From Sphingomonas panacisoli (lineage in GTDB: Bacteria > Pseudomonadota > Alphaproteobacteria > Sphingomonadales > Sphingomonadaceae): a DNA stretch of 64,000 bases. Shown one piece after another: positions 1 to 10,317 of the stretch. Below the pieces are notes generated by a model. That model was not told the origin of the DNA. It did not search any database and saw nothing but the letters and a program-made list of their open reading frames with translations. How positions within the stretch are numbered: position 1 is the first letter of the stretch; the number at the start of each line of letters is the position of its first letter. The position numbers were made by a program, and so were the translations under genes. Location: assembly GCF_007859635.1 (NCBI RefSeq), contig NZ_CP042306.1:682001-746000 (forward strand), read 5' to 3'.

Positions 1-191
1 GTCGGATCGGTCGGCTGTTCGACGATCGAGCCGTTGAACTTGAGCACCAGCGCGCCGTCGCGGATCGCGCCGGCATTGGGCTTGGCAGACAACAAAGCGA
101 ACAACACGCCGAAGAACAGCAGCATGAACAGCAGCACCAGGCCGTCCTTGATGCCGACCATGATCTTCCAGGCGCCCCGAACGAGTTTCAC
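1..191 (-). CDS. sppA: SppA signal peptide peptidase, N-terminal fragment (cut by window edge)
   Basis: The first 63 codons of a minus-strand gene that continues beyond the left edge. The N-terminus MKLVRGAWKIMVGIKDGLVL is followed by a strongly hydrophobic stretch (about residues 18-38) and then the segment ALVLKFNGSIVEQPTDP, which matches the start of long-form (67K) SppA: one membrane anchor followed by the first periplasmic peptidase domain. SppA degrades cleaved signal peptides in the inner membrane. The start is taken as GTG at 191, because GGGAG lies about 8 nt upstream; no in-frame ATG is better placed. The catalytic residues lie outside the window, so the call rests on the N-terminus alone. 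Confidence 0.75.
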   Translation of the reverse strand, partial: MKLVRGAWKIMVGIKDGLVLLFMLLFFGVLFALLSAKPNAGAIRDGALVLKFNGSIVEQPTDP

Positions 192-288
192 GTGTCTGTC
201 TCCCACGCCCGCATGGCGTTTCGCTGCACTGCGATAGCCGCATGTGTCGTGGTTGAGCAATACGCGCTTAGCAGTTAGGGGCATGCCC

Positions 289-1698
289 ATGGACGCGCCG
301 GTCGCTCTTACGCCGCTGGCCGGCCCCGCTCCCGCGACGATGCGCGACGAATTCGCCGCGCTGGCCCGGCTGGCCGCGCCTTTGGTGGGCGCGAACCTGC
401 TCCAGATGGCGGTCTACGCCGTCGACGTTATGTTCGTCGCGCGGCTCGGCCCGATCGAGTTCGCGGCTTCGACGTTGGGCGTATTCCTGTTCAGCCTCAT
501 CCTATGGGCGTTGATCGGATTCACCGGGGCGTGCGCGCCGATCATCGCGGCGGAATTGGGCGCGCGCAGTCACGCGGTGCGCCAGGTTCGGCGGTCGTTC
601 CGCATGGCGATGTGGCTCGGCCTGATCACCAGCGTGTTCTTCATGATCGTCCTGTCGCAGGGCGAGAAGATCCTCCACCTGCTCGGTCAGGATCCGCGCG
701 TATCGGCGCGGACGGGCGCGTTCCTGAACATCCTGCTGTTCGTGCTGCTGCCGAACGTCTGGGCGGGCGTGATGCGCACCGCGGCCGCCGCGCTCGGCCG
801 GCCGGGCTGGGCGTTGATCGTGACGCTGTTGGCGCTCGGGCTCGGCATCCTGGGCAATTGGCTGCTCGTGTTCGGCCATGGCGGGTTCCCCGCGCTAGGG
901 CTCGAGGGGTCGGCGATCGCCAGCGTGGTGACGGCGTGCGCGATGATGCTGGCCTATGCCGCGATCATCCAGTTCGATCGCAAGCTGCGCCGCTATCATT
1001 TGTTCGGCAAATGGTGGCGGCCCGAATGGCGGCGGATGATCGAAATCGCCAAGCTCGGCGCGCCGATCGCGCTGACGTTCACGCTGGAGGGCGCGTTGTT
1101 CGGCGGCGCGGCGTTTCTGATGGGCTTGATCGGCGTGGTCGAAGTGGCGGCGCACGCCATCGCGCTCAACATCGCGGCGATCGCGTTTCAGGTGCCGTTC
1201 GGCATCGGCCAGGCGGCGACGATCCGCGTCGGGCTGGCCTATGGCGCCGCCGACCGCGTGTGGATCGGCCGCGCCGGATGGGCGGCGATCGTCAGCGGCA
1301 GCGGTTTCATGGCGTTGACCGCGACGGCAATCTGGCTGTTTCCGCGCCTTTTCATCAGCGCCTATGTCGACGTGACCGACCCGGCCCATGCACAGGAAGT
1401 GGCGCTGGCGCTGCAATATCTGGTGGTGTGCGCGATGTTCCAGCTGTTCGACGGCGCGCAGGCGGTCGCGGCGGGGTCGTTGCGCGGATTACAGGACACG
1501 CGCGTGCCGATGGTCGTCGCCGGGTTCGGATACTGGGTGGCGGGATTCGGCACCGCGATCTTCCTGGGTTTCCACGCCAAGTGGGAAGGCGTCGGCATCT
1601 GGATCGGGCTCGCGGTCGGGCTGTTCGTCGTCTCGGGGCTGCTCGTCGCGCGCTGGGCGATGCGCGAGCGGCTCGGATTGGTGCCGCTAAAGGCTTAG
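289..1698 (+). CDS. MATE family multidrug/toxin efflux transporter
   Basis: About 469 residues with roughly twelve hydrophobic segments and the two-fold repeated MATE layout: the first half begins at LARLAAPLVGANLLQMAVYAVD, and an equivalent entry to the second half is IAKLGAPIALTFTLEGALF. MATE proteins export cationic drugs or metabolites using Na+ or H+ gradients across the inner membrane; the substrate cannot be read here. An upstream in-frame GTG at 244 exists, and ATG at 283 is also possible, but AGGGG at 277-281 is spaced best for ATG 289. The gene converges on, and overlaps by 12 bp, the next gene on the minus strand. Confidence 0.88.
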   Translation: MDAPVALTPLAGPAPATMRDEFAALARLAAPLVGANLLQMAVYAVDVMFVARLGPIEFAASTLGVFLFSLILWALIGFTGACAPIIAAELGARSHAVRQVRRSFRMAMWLGLITSVFFMIVLSQGEKILHLLGQDPRVSARTGAFLNILLFVLLPNVWAGVMRTAAAALGRPGWALIVTLLALGLGILGNWLLVFGHGGFPALGLEGSAIASVVTACAMMLAYAAIIQFDRKLRRYHLFGKWWRPEWRRMIEIAKLGAPIALTFTLEGALFGGAAFLMGLIGVVEVAAHAIALNIAAIAFQVPFGIGQAATIRVGLAYGAADRVWIGRAGWAAIVSGSGFMALTATAIWLFPRLFISAYVDVTDPAHAQEVALALQYLVVCAMFQLFDGAQAVAAGSLRGLQDTRVPMVVAGFGYWVAGFGTAIFLGFHAKWEGVGIWIGLAVGLFVVSGLLVARWAMRERLGLVPLKA

Positions 1699-3264
1699 CC
1701 GCCACGCCACCGACAGGCGCCAGTCGTCGTCGCGGCCGGGCAGGGGTTGCTTGATCGACCGCGCCGCCTCCAGTCCCAACTCGGCCTTGTCCCGATAGCG
1801 CGCGCGCACGCCGAGCCCGGCCGACGCCAACGAATAGTCGGTCCGCACGCCGGGTCCGCGCGGCAGGACGGCCAGCACGCCGCCGTCGATGAACGTATAG
1901 ACCTCGCTTTGCCCGAACCGGTCGCTCTTGATCGGGCGCCAGGCGAGTTCGGCGACACCACCCGCGCCGCGATCGCCGGTCAGGATCGCGGTATCGAACG
2001 CGCGCCCGATATCGGCGCCGCCCAACGTGTAGCGTTCGGCGGCGGGCAAGCGGTCGCGGCTATATTGCGCGCTCGCGGTGAGGCGGATGAAGCCGCTTTT
2101 GCCGATCGCCTGCGCCGCGCTGGCGTTCGCGGCGACCTTCAGGAAAGTCGCGTCGGCGAACGGCGCGGTGACGCGCGCGCCGGCGACGTCGAGACCTTTC
2201 GACACCGATCCGCTGACCGCGATGGCGCGCTTCTCGCGCGTGTCGGCGTAGCTCGCGGCTAGGCGCACCGCGCGCGTGCGCTCGGTCGCGACCAGATTGC
2301 CGAGCACCGCGTTATCGCTGTTGATCCCGTCCACACCCAGGCTGACGTCGCCCGATCGGTGGAACGACCGCAGCCACGGATAGGACAAAGCCGCCCCCGC
2401 CACCTTCGCGCGCCCGACGATCGGCACATTCTTCGGCCGCGTCTCGAAATAGCCGCCACTGATGCTCGCGGTCAGTCCGGAATAGCCAATCGGCGCGGCA
2501 TAGCTTCCCGACGCATAGCGGTACTGCTTGAAATCGCGCGCGGCGCTGGCGTTGAAGCTCAACTGGTCGCCATCGATCGCCGCGCCATAGAATTCGGCGG
2601 TCGCGTCGAACTGGCCGGTGCCGAGCAGATCGACCCCGCGATTGCTGAACCCCAGCGCGAATTTGTGGTGCTTCTGCTTGGGTTTCACGACCAATGTCAG
2701 CGCGCCGTCATGCTTGGGATCGTCGAAGACCGGGTCGATCGTTAGGCCCGGGATCGCGCGGACCAGGCGGAACTGGCGCTCGAACGTCGCGCGGCTGAGC
2801 GGCTGTTCGCCGAGCAACGGGGCAAGGCGTCCGCGCAATTGCCGGTATCGGCCCTTGCCGGCCACCGCCGCCGACGCGAGCCGGCCTTCGGTCAGGCTGA
2901 CCGTGACGACGCCGCCGGCAAAGTCCTGGTCGGGGATCGCCACGGTGTACAGCGCGACCTTCGACTTGCCGTACGCCTTCGACAGCGCCGCTGCGAGGTC
3001 CTGCAGCGTTTCCCTGTCGGTCGGCTTGCCGAGAAACCGCTGCGCCGCGCGGGCGACCGGGGCGGGGGCGTCGTTGCCGACGAAGCGGATGCCGGTGATC
3101 GGCACCGCGGCGCGGGGCGGCGCGACGTCCACCTTGGCGCGTGGTTCCGGTTTGGACGTCGCCGGGGCGGCGACCGGGGGCGGCCGGTCGATGCGATTGC
3201 GATCGATGATGCTGCCGCGGTCCTGGATCGCGGCGGCAGCGGTGAGGGCGATCAGCATCGACAT
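1687..3264 (-). CDS. ShlB/FhaC-type (TpsB) outer-membrane secretion/activation protein
   Basis: 525 residues. A short hydrophobic start (MSMLIALTAAAA) resembles a signal peptide. It is followed by a proline-rich linker (about 25-50), POTRA-like material (about 55-200, beginning ITGIRFVGND) and a long C-terminal region of alternating polar/hydrophobic strands ending in WRLSVAWRLSL, with a terminal hydrophobic residue typical of a beta-barrel. TpsB proteins are Omp85-superfamily pores that move one dedicated TpsA exoprotein across the outer membrane. No TpsA (large protein with an N-terminal haemagglutination domain) is present next door. Instead a Gly/Ser/Thr/Val-rich lipoprotein gene lies 21 bp upstream in the same direction and may be co-transcribed. 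Family assignment is firm; the partner is inferred. Confidence 0.8.
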   Translation of the reverse strand: MSMLIALTAAAAIQDRGSIIDRNRIDRPPPVAAPATSKPEPRAKVDVAPPRAAVPITGIRFVGNDAPAPVARAAQRFLGKPTDRETLQDLAAALSKAYGKSKVALYTVAIPDQDFAGGVVTVSLTEGRLASAAVAGKGRYRQLRGRLAPLLGEQPLSRATFERQFRLVRAIPGLTIDPVFDDPKHDGALTLVVKPKQKHHKFALGFSNRGVDLLGTGQFDATAEFYGAAIDGDQLSFNASAARDFKQYRYASGSYAAPIGYSGLTASISGGYFETRPKNVPIVGRAKVAGAALSYPWLRSFHRSGDVSLGVDGINSDNAVLGNLVATERTRAVRLAASYADTREKRAIAVSGSVSKGLDVAGARVTAPFADATFLKVAANASAAQAIGKSGFIRLTASAQYSRDRLPAAERYTLGGADIGRAFDTAILTGDRGAGGVAELAWRPIKSDRFGQSEVYTFIDGGVLAVLPRGPGVRTDYSLASAGLGVRARYRDKAELGLEAARSIKQPLPGRDDDWRLSVAWRLSL

Positions 3265-3285
3265 CGGCGGCCCCTTTGTCCGGCG

Positions 3286-4239
3286 TTACTTCTTCTTGCC
3301 GTTCAGCAGCCCGGTGCCGAGCAACCCGCCATTGCTGCCCGTGGCGCCCGCGCCCAGGATGCCGGTCGCGGTGCCGGTCACGCCGTTGACCACGCCGCCC
3401 ACGGTGTTGGTCACGCCGCTCAGCGTACCCGTCACCACGGTCGTCGCGCCGGCGTTCGCCGATCCCGCCGGCGTCGAGGCGGTCGCGCCGAGCGCGCCGG
3501 TCAAGCTGCCGCCGCCGCCGCTCGTCACGCCCGACACGACGTTGCCGACGGTTCCGGTCACGCCGTTGAGCAGGCCGCCGTTCGCGCCGCCGTTGAGCAG
3601 CCCGCCGGTCGCGTTCGTCGTGAGATCGAGCGCCTTGCCCAGCGATACCGCGACCAGATTGCCCGACCCGGCCGGCGACAGTACGCCGACGCCGAGCAAT
3701 GCAGATTTGTTCGGCGCGCCGATGACGGTGTGCGATCCGAGGTCGATCCGCAGCAGGTCGCCGACCGCGCCGCCCGCCTTGCCGAGGATCAAGGTGTTGC
3801 CCTGACCGATATCGACCAGGGTCTGGCCGGTCTTGCGCAAGACGCGCGTGACCGTTCCGGTGACGAGGCCGGTGGCGGGCAGCAGCACGCCGTTGCTGAC
3901 GGCCTTGGTCGTGCCGGCGACGCCGATCACGGTATTGCCCGCGGTCACCAGGATATTACCCGCGCCGAGCGCGCCCTGGCCGCCGGAGCTCGACGATCCG
4001 GTGCCACCGCCGCTGCCGCCGCCCGACGATGCGGTTGCGCCGCCGCTCGACGACGAACTCGATCCGCCCGACGACGAGGAGGCCGTGTCGCCGCCGCCCG
4101 ACGAACCGCTCGACGCGGTGCCGTCGGGTACGGTGCCGACCGACGCCAAACGATACGAACCGCTGCTTTCGCACGCCGAGACGATCAGGGCCGCGCTGGC
4201 GACGAGGCCGAATTTCGCATATTGCAAACCAGTAAGCAT
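3286..4239 (-). CDS. Low-complexity Ser/Gly-rich lipoprotein with Gly-Val-Thr repeats
   Basis: 317 residues. The start at 4239 gives MLTGLQYAKFGLVASAALIV followed by SACESS, a clear lipoprotein signal with acylation Cys at residue 24, and GGAG-type SD about 6 nt upstream; the longer upstream reading frame lacks these. Residues about 45-95 are almost pure Ser, Gly and Thr. The middle contains a short beta-rich segment, and the C-terminal 130 residues repeat Gly/Val/Thr/Asn motifs such as LLNGVTGTVGNVVSGV and VGGVVNGVTGTATG, ending GLLNGKKK. The composition suggests an extended surface or spacer protein. It probably forms an operon with the TpsB-like gene downstream and could be its cargo or an accessory factor, which is inference. 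I recognise no named family with certainty; collagen-like repeat proteins of sphingomonads are the nearest description. Confidence 0.6.
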   Translation of the reverse strand: MLTGLQYAKFGLVASAALIVSACESSGSYRLASVGTVPDGTASSGSSGGGDTASSSSGGSSSSSSGGATASSGGGSGGGTGSSSSGGQGALGAGNILVTAGNTVIGVAGTTKAVSNGVLLPATGLVTGTVTRVLRKTGQTLVDIGQGNTLILGKAGGAVGDLLRIDLGSHTVIGAPNKSALLGVGVLSPAGSGNLVAVSLGKALDLTTNATGGLLNGGANGGLLNGVTGTVGNVVSGVTSGGGGSLTGALGATASTPAGSANAGATTVVTGTLSGVTNTVGGVVNGVTGTATGILGAGATGSNGGLLGTGLLNGKKK

Positions 4240-4441
4240 GTTGGTTCTCCCATCCTGGACAGGTTGTGGACAACAGCCTGACATTGCGGGATAATTTTCG
4301 ACGGGATCGGCGGGTTCCGGGTGAAAGAGCGTCAAGCGCCCGTTCACCATCGCGACCCCCGGAAAAGCTGGGGCGATTCGATCCATTTCGGATAATTTAC
4401 AACGAGTTAGGCAAATATCGCGAAAGATTCGGCGCTCCCCG

Positions 4442-4470
4442 TTGACGATGCGACCCGCGAACCACATATG
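4442..4470 (+). promoter_or_regulatory. Probable groESL promoter
   Basis: TTGACG at 4442-4447 is followed after 16-17 bp by a CATAT-type -10 (about 4464-4470), directly before the CIRCE operator and about 70 bp before groES. The arrangement fits either a housekeeping or a heat-shock sigma promoter; sequence alone does not decide. CIRCE placement just downstream of the -10 would let HrcA block initiation. Confidence 0.5.
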
Positions 4471-4477
4471 CGCTGTG

Positions 4478-4504
4478 TTGGCACTCCACTTACGGGAGTG
4501 CCAA
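4478..4504. promoter_or_regulatory. CIRCE operator (HrcA binding site)
   Basis: TTGGCACTC, nine bases, GAGTGCCAA: a perfect 9-bp inverted repeat with the canonical N9 spacer. The classical CIRCE is TTAGCACTC-N9-GAGTGCTAA; here both arms carry the same A-to-G / T-to-C change, so symmetry is kept. It lies 35 bp upstream of groES and predicts HrcA repression of groESL, relieved on heat stress. hrcA itself is not in the window. Confidence 0.92.
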
Positions 4505-4539
4505 ACTCCATTCTGTCTGCAAGCAAAGGGACAAAATCC

Positions 4540-4827
4540 ATGAACTTTCGGCCGTTGCACGACCGCGTTCTCGTCCGCCGTATCGAGGCCGACGAAAAGA
4601 CCGCGGGCGGGATCATCATCCCCGACACCGCCAAGGAAAAGCCGCAGGAAGGCGAAGTGATCGCTGCCGGCGCCGGCACCAAGGACGAGACCGGCAAGGT
4701 CACGCCGCTCGACGTGAAGGCGGGCGACAAGATTCTGTTCGGCAAATGGTCGGGTACCGAGGTCAAGCTGAACGGCGAAGACCTGCTGATCATGAAGGAA
4801 TCCGACATCCTGGGGATCGTCGGCTAA
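4540..4827 (+). CDS. groES: Co-chaperonin GroES
   Basis: 95 residues, the usual family length. It has the standard start [20 protein letters not shown], the mobile-loop region [16 protein letters not shown] that docks on GroEL, and the ending [14 protein letters not shown]. GroES forms the heptameric lid of the GroEL folding chamber in the cytoplasm. The start at 4540 gives the conserved N-terminus; an upstream in-frame ATG at 4468 would run through the CIRCE element and is rejected. groEL follows after 79 bp, so the two form the expected heat-shock operon under CIRCE control. Confidence 0.98.
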   Translation: MNFRPLHDRVLVRRIEADEKTAGGIIIPDTAKEKPQEGEVIAAGAGTKDETGKVTPLDVKAGDKILFGKWSGTEVKLNGEDLLIMKESDILGIVG

Positions 4828-4885
4828 CCTGACTTTTCATGCCGGTGCGAACAACCGCGCCAGTGTCAACTTCGTGTCAACTTAG

Positions 4886-6550
<1,665 letters not shown>

Positions 6551-6561
6551 TCCGCACACGG

Positions 6562-6587
6562 CCCGGGCCAAGCGAGCTTGGCCCGGG
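6562..6587. terminator. GC-rich hairpin just after groEL
   Basis: CCCGGGCCAAG and CTTGGCCCGGG form a perfect 11-bp stem around a CGAG loop, 11 bp past the groEL stop. There is no T-run, so it may stabilise the mRNA 3' end or pause polymerase rather than terminate alone. Another 8-bp perfect hairpin follows at 6612-6630. Confidence 0.55.
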
Positions 6588-6676
6588 ACTCGTGTCGGAT
6601 CGGACGGCGGGCTTCGGCCCTCGGCCGAAGTCCCGACCGACGGCAGCGCGGGCTTTGCCCGCGCCCGTTCAGGCAA

Positions 6677-6713
6677 AAGAAGGGCCGGCGGAGCGATCCA
6701 CCGGCCCTTCTTT
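6677..6713. terminator. Bidirectional intrinsic terminator between groESL and the M3 peptidase
   Basis: GGGCCGG-c-GG, a short loop and CC-a-CCGGCCC pair with one mismatch. AAAAGAA lies on the left and TTCTTT on the right, so both strands read as a stem followed by a U-rich tail. This is the most convincing intrinsic terminator in the window and ends the groESL transcript before the next gene begins at 6811. Confidence 0.75.
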
Positions 6714-6810
6714 GCATCCGCCCACCGGTGCCTTGCCCGCACAAAACACGCTTCCCTTTCGCGCGGCGCCGCGACACAGTGCCGCCACGCAATCTCTCTC
6801 GGAGTATCCC

Positions 6811-8667
6811 ATGCCTGCACTTTCCCGCCGTGAAGCCCTGGCCGCGACCGCGCTCGCCGGGATCGTCGCCACGCTGCCCGCCTGGGCGCAGGACGCGGGC
6901 GGCGCGCAATGGGACCTGACCGACCTCTACCCGACCGACGCGGCGTGGGACGATGCGCGCAAGAAGGCGTTGGCGGACGTGCCGAGCCTCGCGAAATACA
7001 AGGGCAAATTGGGCGAGAGCGCCGACACGCTTGCCGCGTTCATGGTCGCGCAGTCCGACCTCAACCGCACGATCAGCCGCATCTACACCTATGCCAGCCT
7101 GAAGGCAGACGCCGACCTTCGCGTGTCCGCCAATCAGGAAAAGCAGGCACAGGCGATCGACCTCTACACCGCGTTCGGCGAAGCGGTGTCGTGGGCGAGC
7201 CCCGAGCTGTTGTCGGTCGGCAAGGCCAAGATCGACGGCTTCATCGCATCGAACGACACGCTCAAGAAGCGGTTCGACTTCGCGCTGGCCGACACGCTGC
7301 GCCAGGCCGACCATACGCTGAGCCCCGAAAGCGAAAATCTGCTCGCCGGGGTCGGCGCGCCGTTCGCCGGGTCGAGCGACATCCGCGAGCAGCTCGTCGC
7401 CTCGGACATCCCCTGGCCGACGGTCACGCTATCGACCGGCAAGCAAGTGCGGCTCGACGACCAGGCCTACACGCTCAACCGCGACGCGCCCAATCGCGCC
7501 GACCGCAAGCTGGTGTTCGACACGTTCTGGGCCGAATACGGCAAGTTCCAGAACTCGCTCGGCGCCGCGTACCTCAGCCACGTCAAGGCCGACATCTTTC
7601 GCAAGAAAGCGCGCAAGTATCCGACGTCGCTCGCAGCCGCGTTGTCGGGCAACAACATCCCCGAGGCGGTCTATCGCTCGCTGGTCGCCGAAGCCAATAA
7701 CGGCCTGCCGCAGCTGCACCGCTATTTCGAACTGCGCCGCAAGATGCTCGGCCTGCCCGACATGGCGTATTACGACATCTATCCACCGCTCGTCGCGCTC
7801 GACAAGAAGGTGACCGTGGCGGAGATGCGCGGGATCACGCAGTCGGCGGTCAAGCCGCTCGGCCCAGAATATGCCGACATCTTCGCGAAGGCGACCGCGG
7901 GCAAGTGGATGGACCCACTGCCGCGCCCCGGCAAGAAATCGGGCGCGTACATGAACCCCGGCGCGGCGTACGACGTGCACCCGTATCTGCTGCTCAATTT
8001 GGGCGAAAACTATTCGGGAGTGACGACATACGCTCACGAATGGGGCCATGCGATGCACACGCTGCTCGCCAAGAAGTATCAGGTGTACGAGAAGTTCGAC
8101 TATCCGATCTTCACCGCGGAGATCGCGTCGACCTGCAACGAAGTGCTGCTCGCGGCGTACATGGTCGCCAACGCCAAAACCAAGCAGGAGAAGATCTTCT
8201 ACCTCGGCCAGCAACTCGAAAGCATCCGCGGCACCTTTTACCGCCAATCGATGTTCGCCGAATTCGAACTCGCCGTGCACGACAAGGCGGAAGCGGGCGA
8301 GGGACTGTCGGGCGAGAAGTTCAGCGCGATCTATCTCGACCTGCTGAAGCGCTATCACGGCCCGAAGGTCGCGGTGTCCGACACCTATGCGTCGGAATGG
8401 GCGTACATCCCGCACTTTTACAACAGCTTCTACGTCTATCAGTATGCGACGTGCGTGTCGGCCGCGTCCTATTTCGCGCAGTCGGTGCTGAAGGGCGGCG
8501 CGAAGGAGCGCGACAATTATCTGAGCGTACTGAAGGCGGGCGGGTCCGACTATCCTTACGACATCCTCAAGCGGGCCGGGCTCGATATGGCGTCGGCGGC
8601 GCCGTATCAGGCGGTGGTCGCGGCGTTCAAGTCGACGCTCGATCAGGTCGAGGCGCTGATCGGCTGA
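6811..8667 (+). CDS. M3 family oligoendopeptidase, Tat-exported
   Basis: 618 residues. The zinc-peptidase motif HEWGH (His409, Glu410, His413) sits in YAHEWGHAMHTLL, and the surrounding layout matches the M3/PepF family. The start at 6811 gives MPALSRREALAATALAGIVA followed by TLPAWAQ, a signal peptide with twin arginines and Ala-x-Ala-like cleavage, so Tat export to the periplasm is likely; most PepF relatives are cytosolic. The longer upstream frame from 6592 runs through the groESL terminator and is rejected. The function is cleavage of oligopeptides, perhaps in envelope peptide recycling. It appears monocistronic. Confidence 0.88.
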   Translation: MPALSRREALAATALAGIVATLPAWAQDAGGAQWDLTDLYPTDAAWDDARKKALADVPSLAKYKGKLGESADTLAAFMVAQSDLNRTISRIYTYASLKADADLRVSANQEKQAQAIDLYTAFGEAVSWASPELLSVGKAKIDGFIASNDTLKKRFDFALADTLRQADHTLSPESENLLAGVGAPFAGSSDIREQLVASDIPWPTVTLSTGKQVRLDDQAYTLNRDAPNRADRKLVFDTFWAEYGKFQNSLGAAYLSHVKADIFRKKARKYPTSLAAALSGNNIPEAVYRSLVAEANNGLPQLHRYFELRRKMLGLPDMAYYDIYPPLVALDKKVTVAEMRGITQSAVKPLGPEYADIFAKATAGKWMDPLPRPGKKSGAYMNPGAAYDVHPYLLLNLGENYSGVTTYAHEWGHAMHTLLAKKYQVYEKFDYPIFTAEIASTCNEVLLAAYMVANAKTKQEKIFYLGQQLESIRGTFYRQSMFAEFELAVHDKAEAGEGLSGEKFSAIYLDLLKRYHGPKVAVSDTYASEWAYIPHFYNSFYVYQYATCVSAASYFAQSVLKGGAKERDNYLSVLKAGGSDYPYDILKRAGLDMASAAPYQAVVAAFKSTLDQVEALIG

Positions 8668-8715
8668 CGCCGTGCCGTTAACCTTATTTCCGTGCGCAAC
8701 GGTAATAAGGCGGTG

Positions 8716-10317
8716 ATGCGTTCGACCTTCACGACAGCGGCGATGCTGGCCGCGCTGGCGCTGGCGCTGTTCGGTGCGTGGATGCACTGGGCGGTGCTCG
8801 ACCCGCGCAACGTCGGCTGGCTGCTGACCGGCGAGGATCGCGGGCAAAGCGCGATCGGGCTGTCGGCCTATCTGCGCGCGGGTGGGCCCTGGCCGTCATT
8901 GCACGAACCGTTGCTGATGGCACCCGGCGGCCTGCCGCTGCTGTTCACCGACAGCATTCCGTTGATCGGCCTGATCCTGAAACCGCTCGGCGTGCCTGCG
9001 GGATGGCAGTTTCTGGGGCCATGGTACCTGCTGTGCGTGGCGCTCCAGGTATTCTTCGCGTGGCGATTAGTCCGCCCGTACGCGCCGGACCATCTTGCGG
9101 CGTTCATCGGCACCGTGCTGCTCGCGGCGATGCCGATGCTGTTCAATCGCTACGGCCATGCCAGCCTGTGCGCGCAGTGGCTCGTGCTGTGGGCGTTGTA
9201 CGTATTCGTCGATGAAGAACGTGCGCGGCGGCCGGGCCAGTGGTTCGCGGTGCTCGGCGTCGCGGCGCTGATCCATACGTACCTGCTGTTGATGGTCGCT
9301 GCGTTCTGGGGGAGCGCGATCCTTTGCCTGATGGTACGCGGCCCCGATCGGGTGCGCGTTCTGGCGGGGGCGGGAGCGGTAGCGGCGGTCATCGTCGCTA
9401 TCCTGTGGTGGCACGGTATCTTCGCCGGGCCGTTCGGCTCGACCGGGACGTATGGCGCGTTCCCGATGGCGCTCGACGCGTGGTGGAACCCGGCCAACCC
9501 TGGCTACACGGCGCTGATCCCGTCGTCGGCGGAGGATCACGGCCGCGGGTTCGAAGGGCTGCAGTATCTGGGAGCCGGAATGCTGCTCTTGGTCGCTATC
9601 GCAGTTTACGGATGGGTGTTTCGACGCGACGCCTCGGGAACGGGTCGGCTGCTTTGGCTGCTGCCGGCCTTTATCGTCATAGCGATTGCGGCGATCGGAC
9701 CGCAGCCGATGTGGCGCGGTGCCCCGTTGTTCACGCTGCACCTCGGGCCGCTGCTGACCAACCTGCTCGATCCGATCCGCGCGGCTGGCCGCCTCGCGTG
9801 GCCGTTGACCTATACGCTGGCGTTCGCCGCCATCGTCACCGTGATACGATTGCCGCGCGCGACGATGATCCTCGCCGTCGCGCTGGCGGTGCAGGTCATC
9901 GACCTCACACCGATGTTCGCCGCGGTGCGATCGACCAGCGCGAAGGCCGCAGACCGCACCGTCTATCATCGCACGCTCGATCCGCGCTGGGCCGCGCTGG
10001 TCGCGCGCTCGAGTTCGGTCGAATTCGAACCGGCACGACCGTTCATCGATCTACAACTCATGGAAGAAATTACGTGGCGTACGGTAGATGCCTGCCGCCC
10101 GGTGCGCTTCACCTACGCCTCGCGCGAAAGCGCCGCGACGCGGGCGCGGATCGATGTCGATACGGCGGATTTCGCCGCCGGGCGGCTCGATCCCACGCGA
10201 CTATACGTGCTGCTCGACGGCAAGGTCCCGAGGATTGTGGCGGCCCGCGTGCAAAAACTCGACGGCATCACGATCATCGCGCCGACCACGCCGGCGCCGC
10301 CTCCGGTTTGCCGCTAG
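8716..10317 (+). CDS. DUF6311 polytopic membrane protein
   Basis: 533 residues with around ten to twelve hydrophobic helices and a large extracytoplasmic C-terminal part. The N-terminal segment with WLLTGEDRGQSAIGLSAYLR and LLFTDSIPLIGLILKPLG resembles the DUF6311 family, whose layout recalls membrane glycosyltransferases of the GT-C type. Function is not established. ATG 8716 is preferred over GTG 8692 because AAGGCGG sits at 8707-8713. It converges on the mannose-1-phosphate guanylyltransferase gene with a 4-bp overlap and lies beside a polysaccharide locus, which fits a role in transferring or modifying surface sugars (inference). Confidence 0.68.
   Translation: MRSTFTTAAMLAALALALFGAWMHWAVLDPRNVGWLLTGEDRGQSAIGLSAYLRAGGPWPSLHEPLLMAPGGLPLLFTDSIPLIGLILKPLGVPAGWQFLGPWYLLCVALQVFFAWRLVRPYAPDHLAAFIGTVLLAAMPMLFNRYGHASLCAQWLVLWALYVFVDEERARRPGQWFAVLGVAALIHTYLLLMVAAFWGSAILCLMVRGPDRVRVLAGAGAVAAVIVAILWWHGIFAGPFGSTGTYGAFPMALDAWWNPANPGYTALIPSSAEDHGRGFEGLQYLGAGMLLLVAIAVYGWVFRRDASGTGRLLWLLPAFIVIAIAAIGPQPMWRGAPLFTLHLGPLLTNLLDPIRAAGRLAWPLTYTLAFAAIVTVIRLPRATMILAVALAVQVIDLTPMFAAVRSTSAKAADRTVYHRTLDPRWAALVARSSSVEFEPARPFIDLQLMEEITWRTVDACRPVRFTYASRESAATRARIDVDTADFAAGRLDPTRLYVLLDGKVPRIVAARVQKLDGITIIAPTTPAPPPVCR

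Noticed and set aside
34..237. A 67-codon plus-strand frame at the left edge
   Set aside because: It overlaps the recognisable sppA start on the other strand and has no SD or family signature.
2839..4281. A 480-codon plus-strand frame opposite the TpsB and lipoprotein genes
   Set aside because: Very Arg/Ala-rich, no start region, and crosses the gap between two convincing minus-strand genes.
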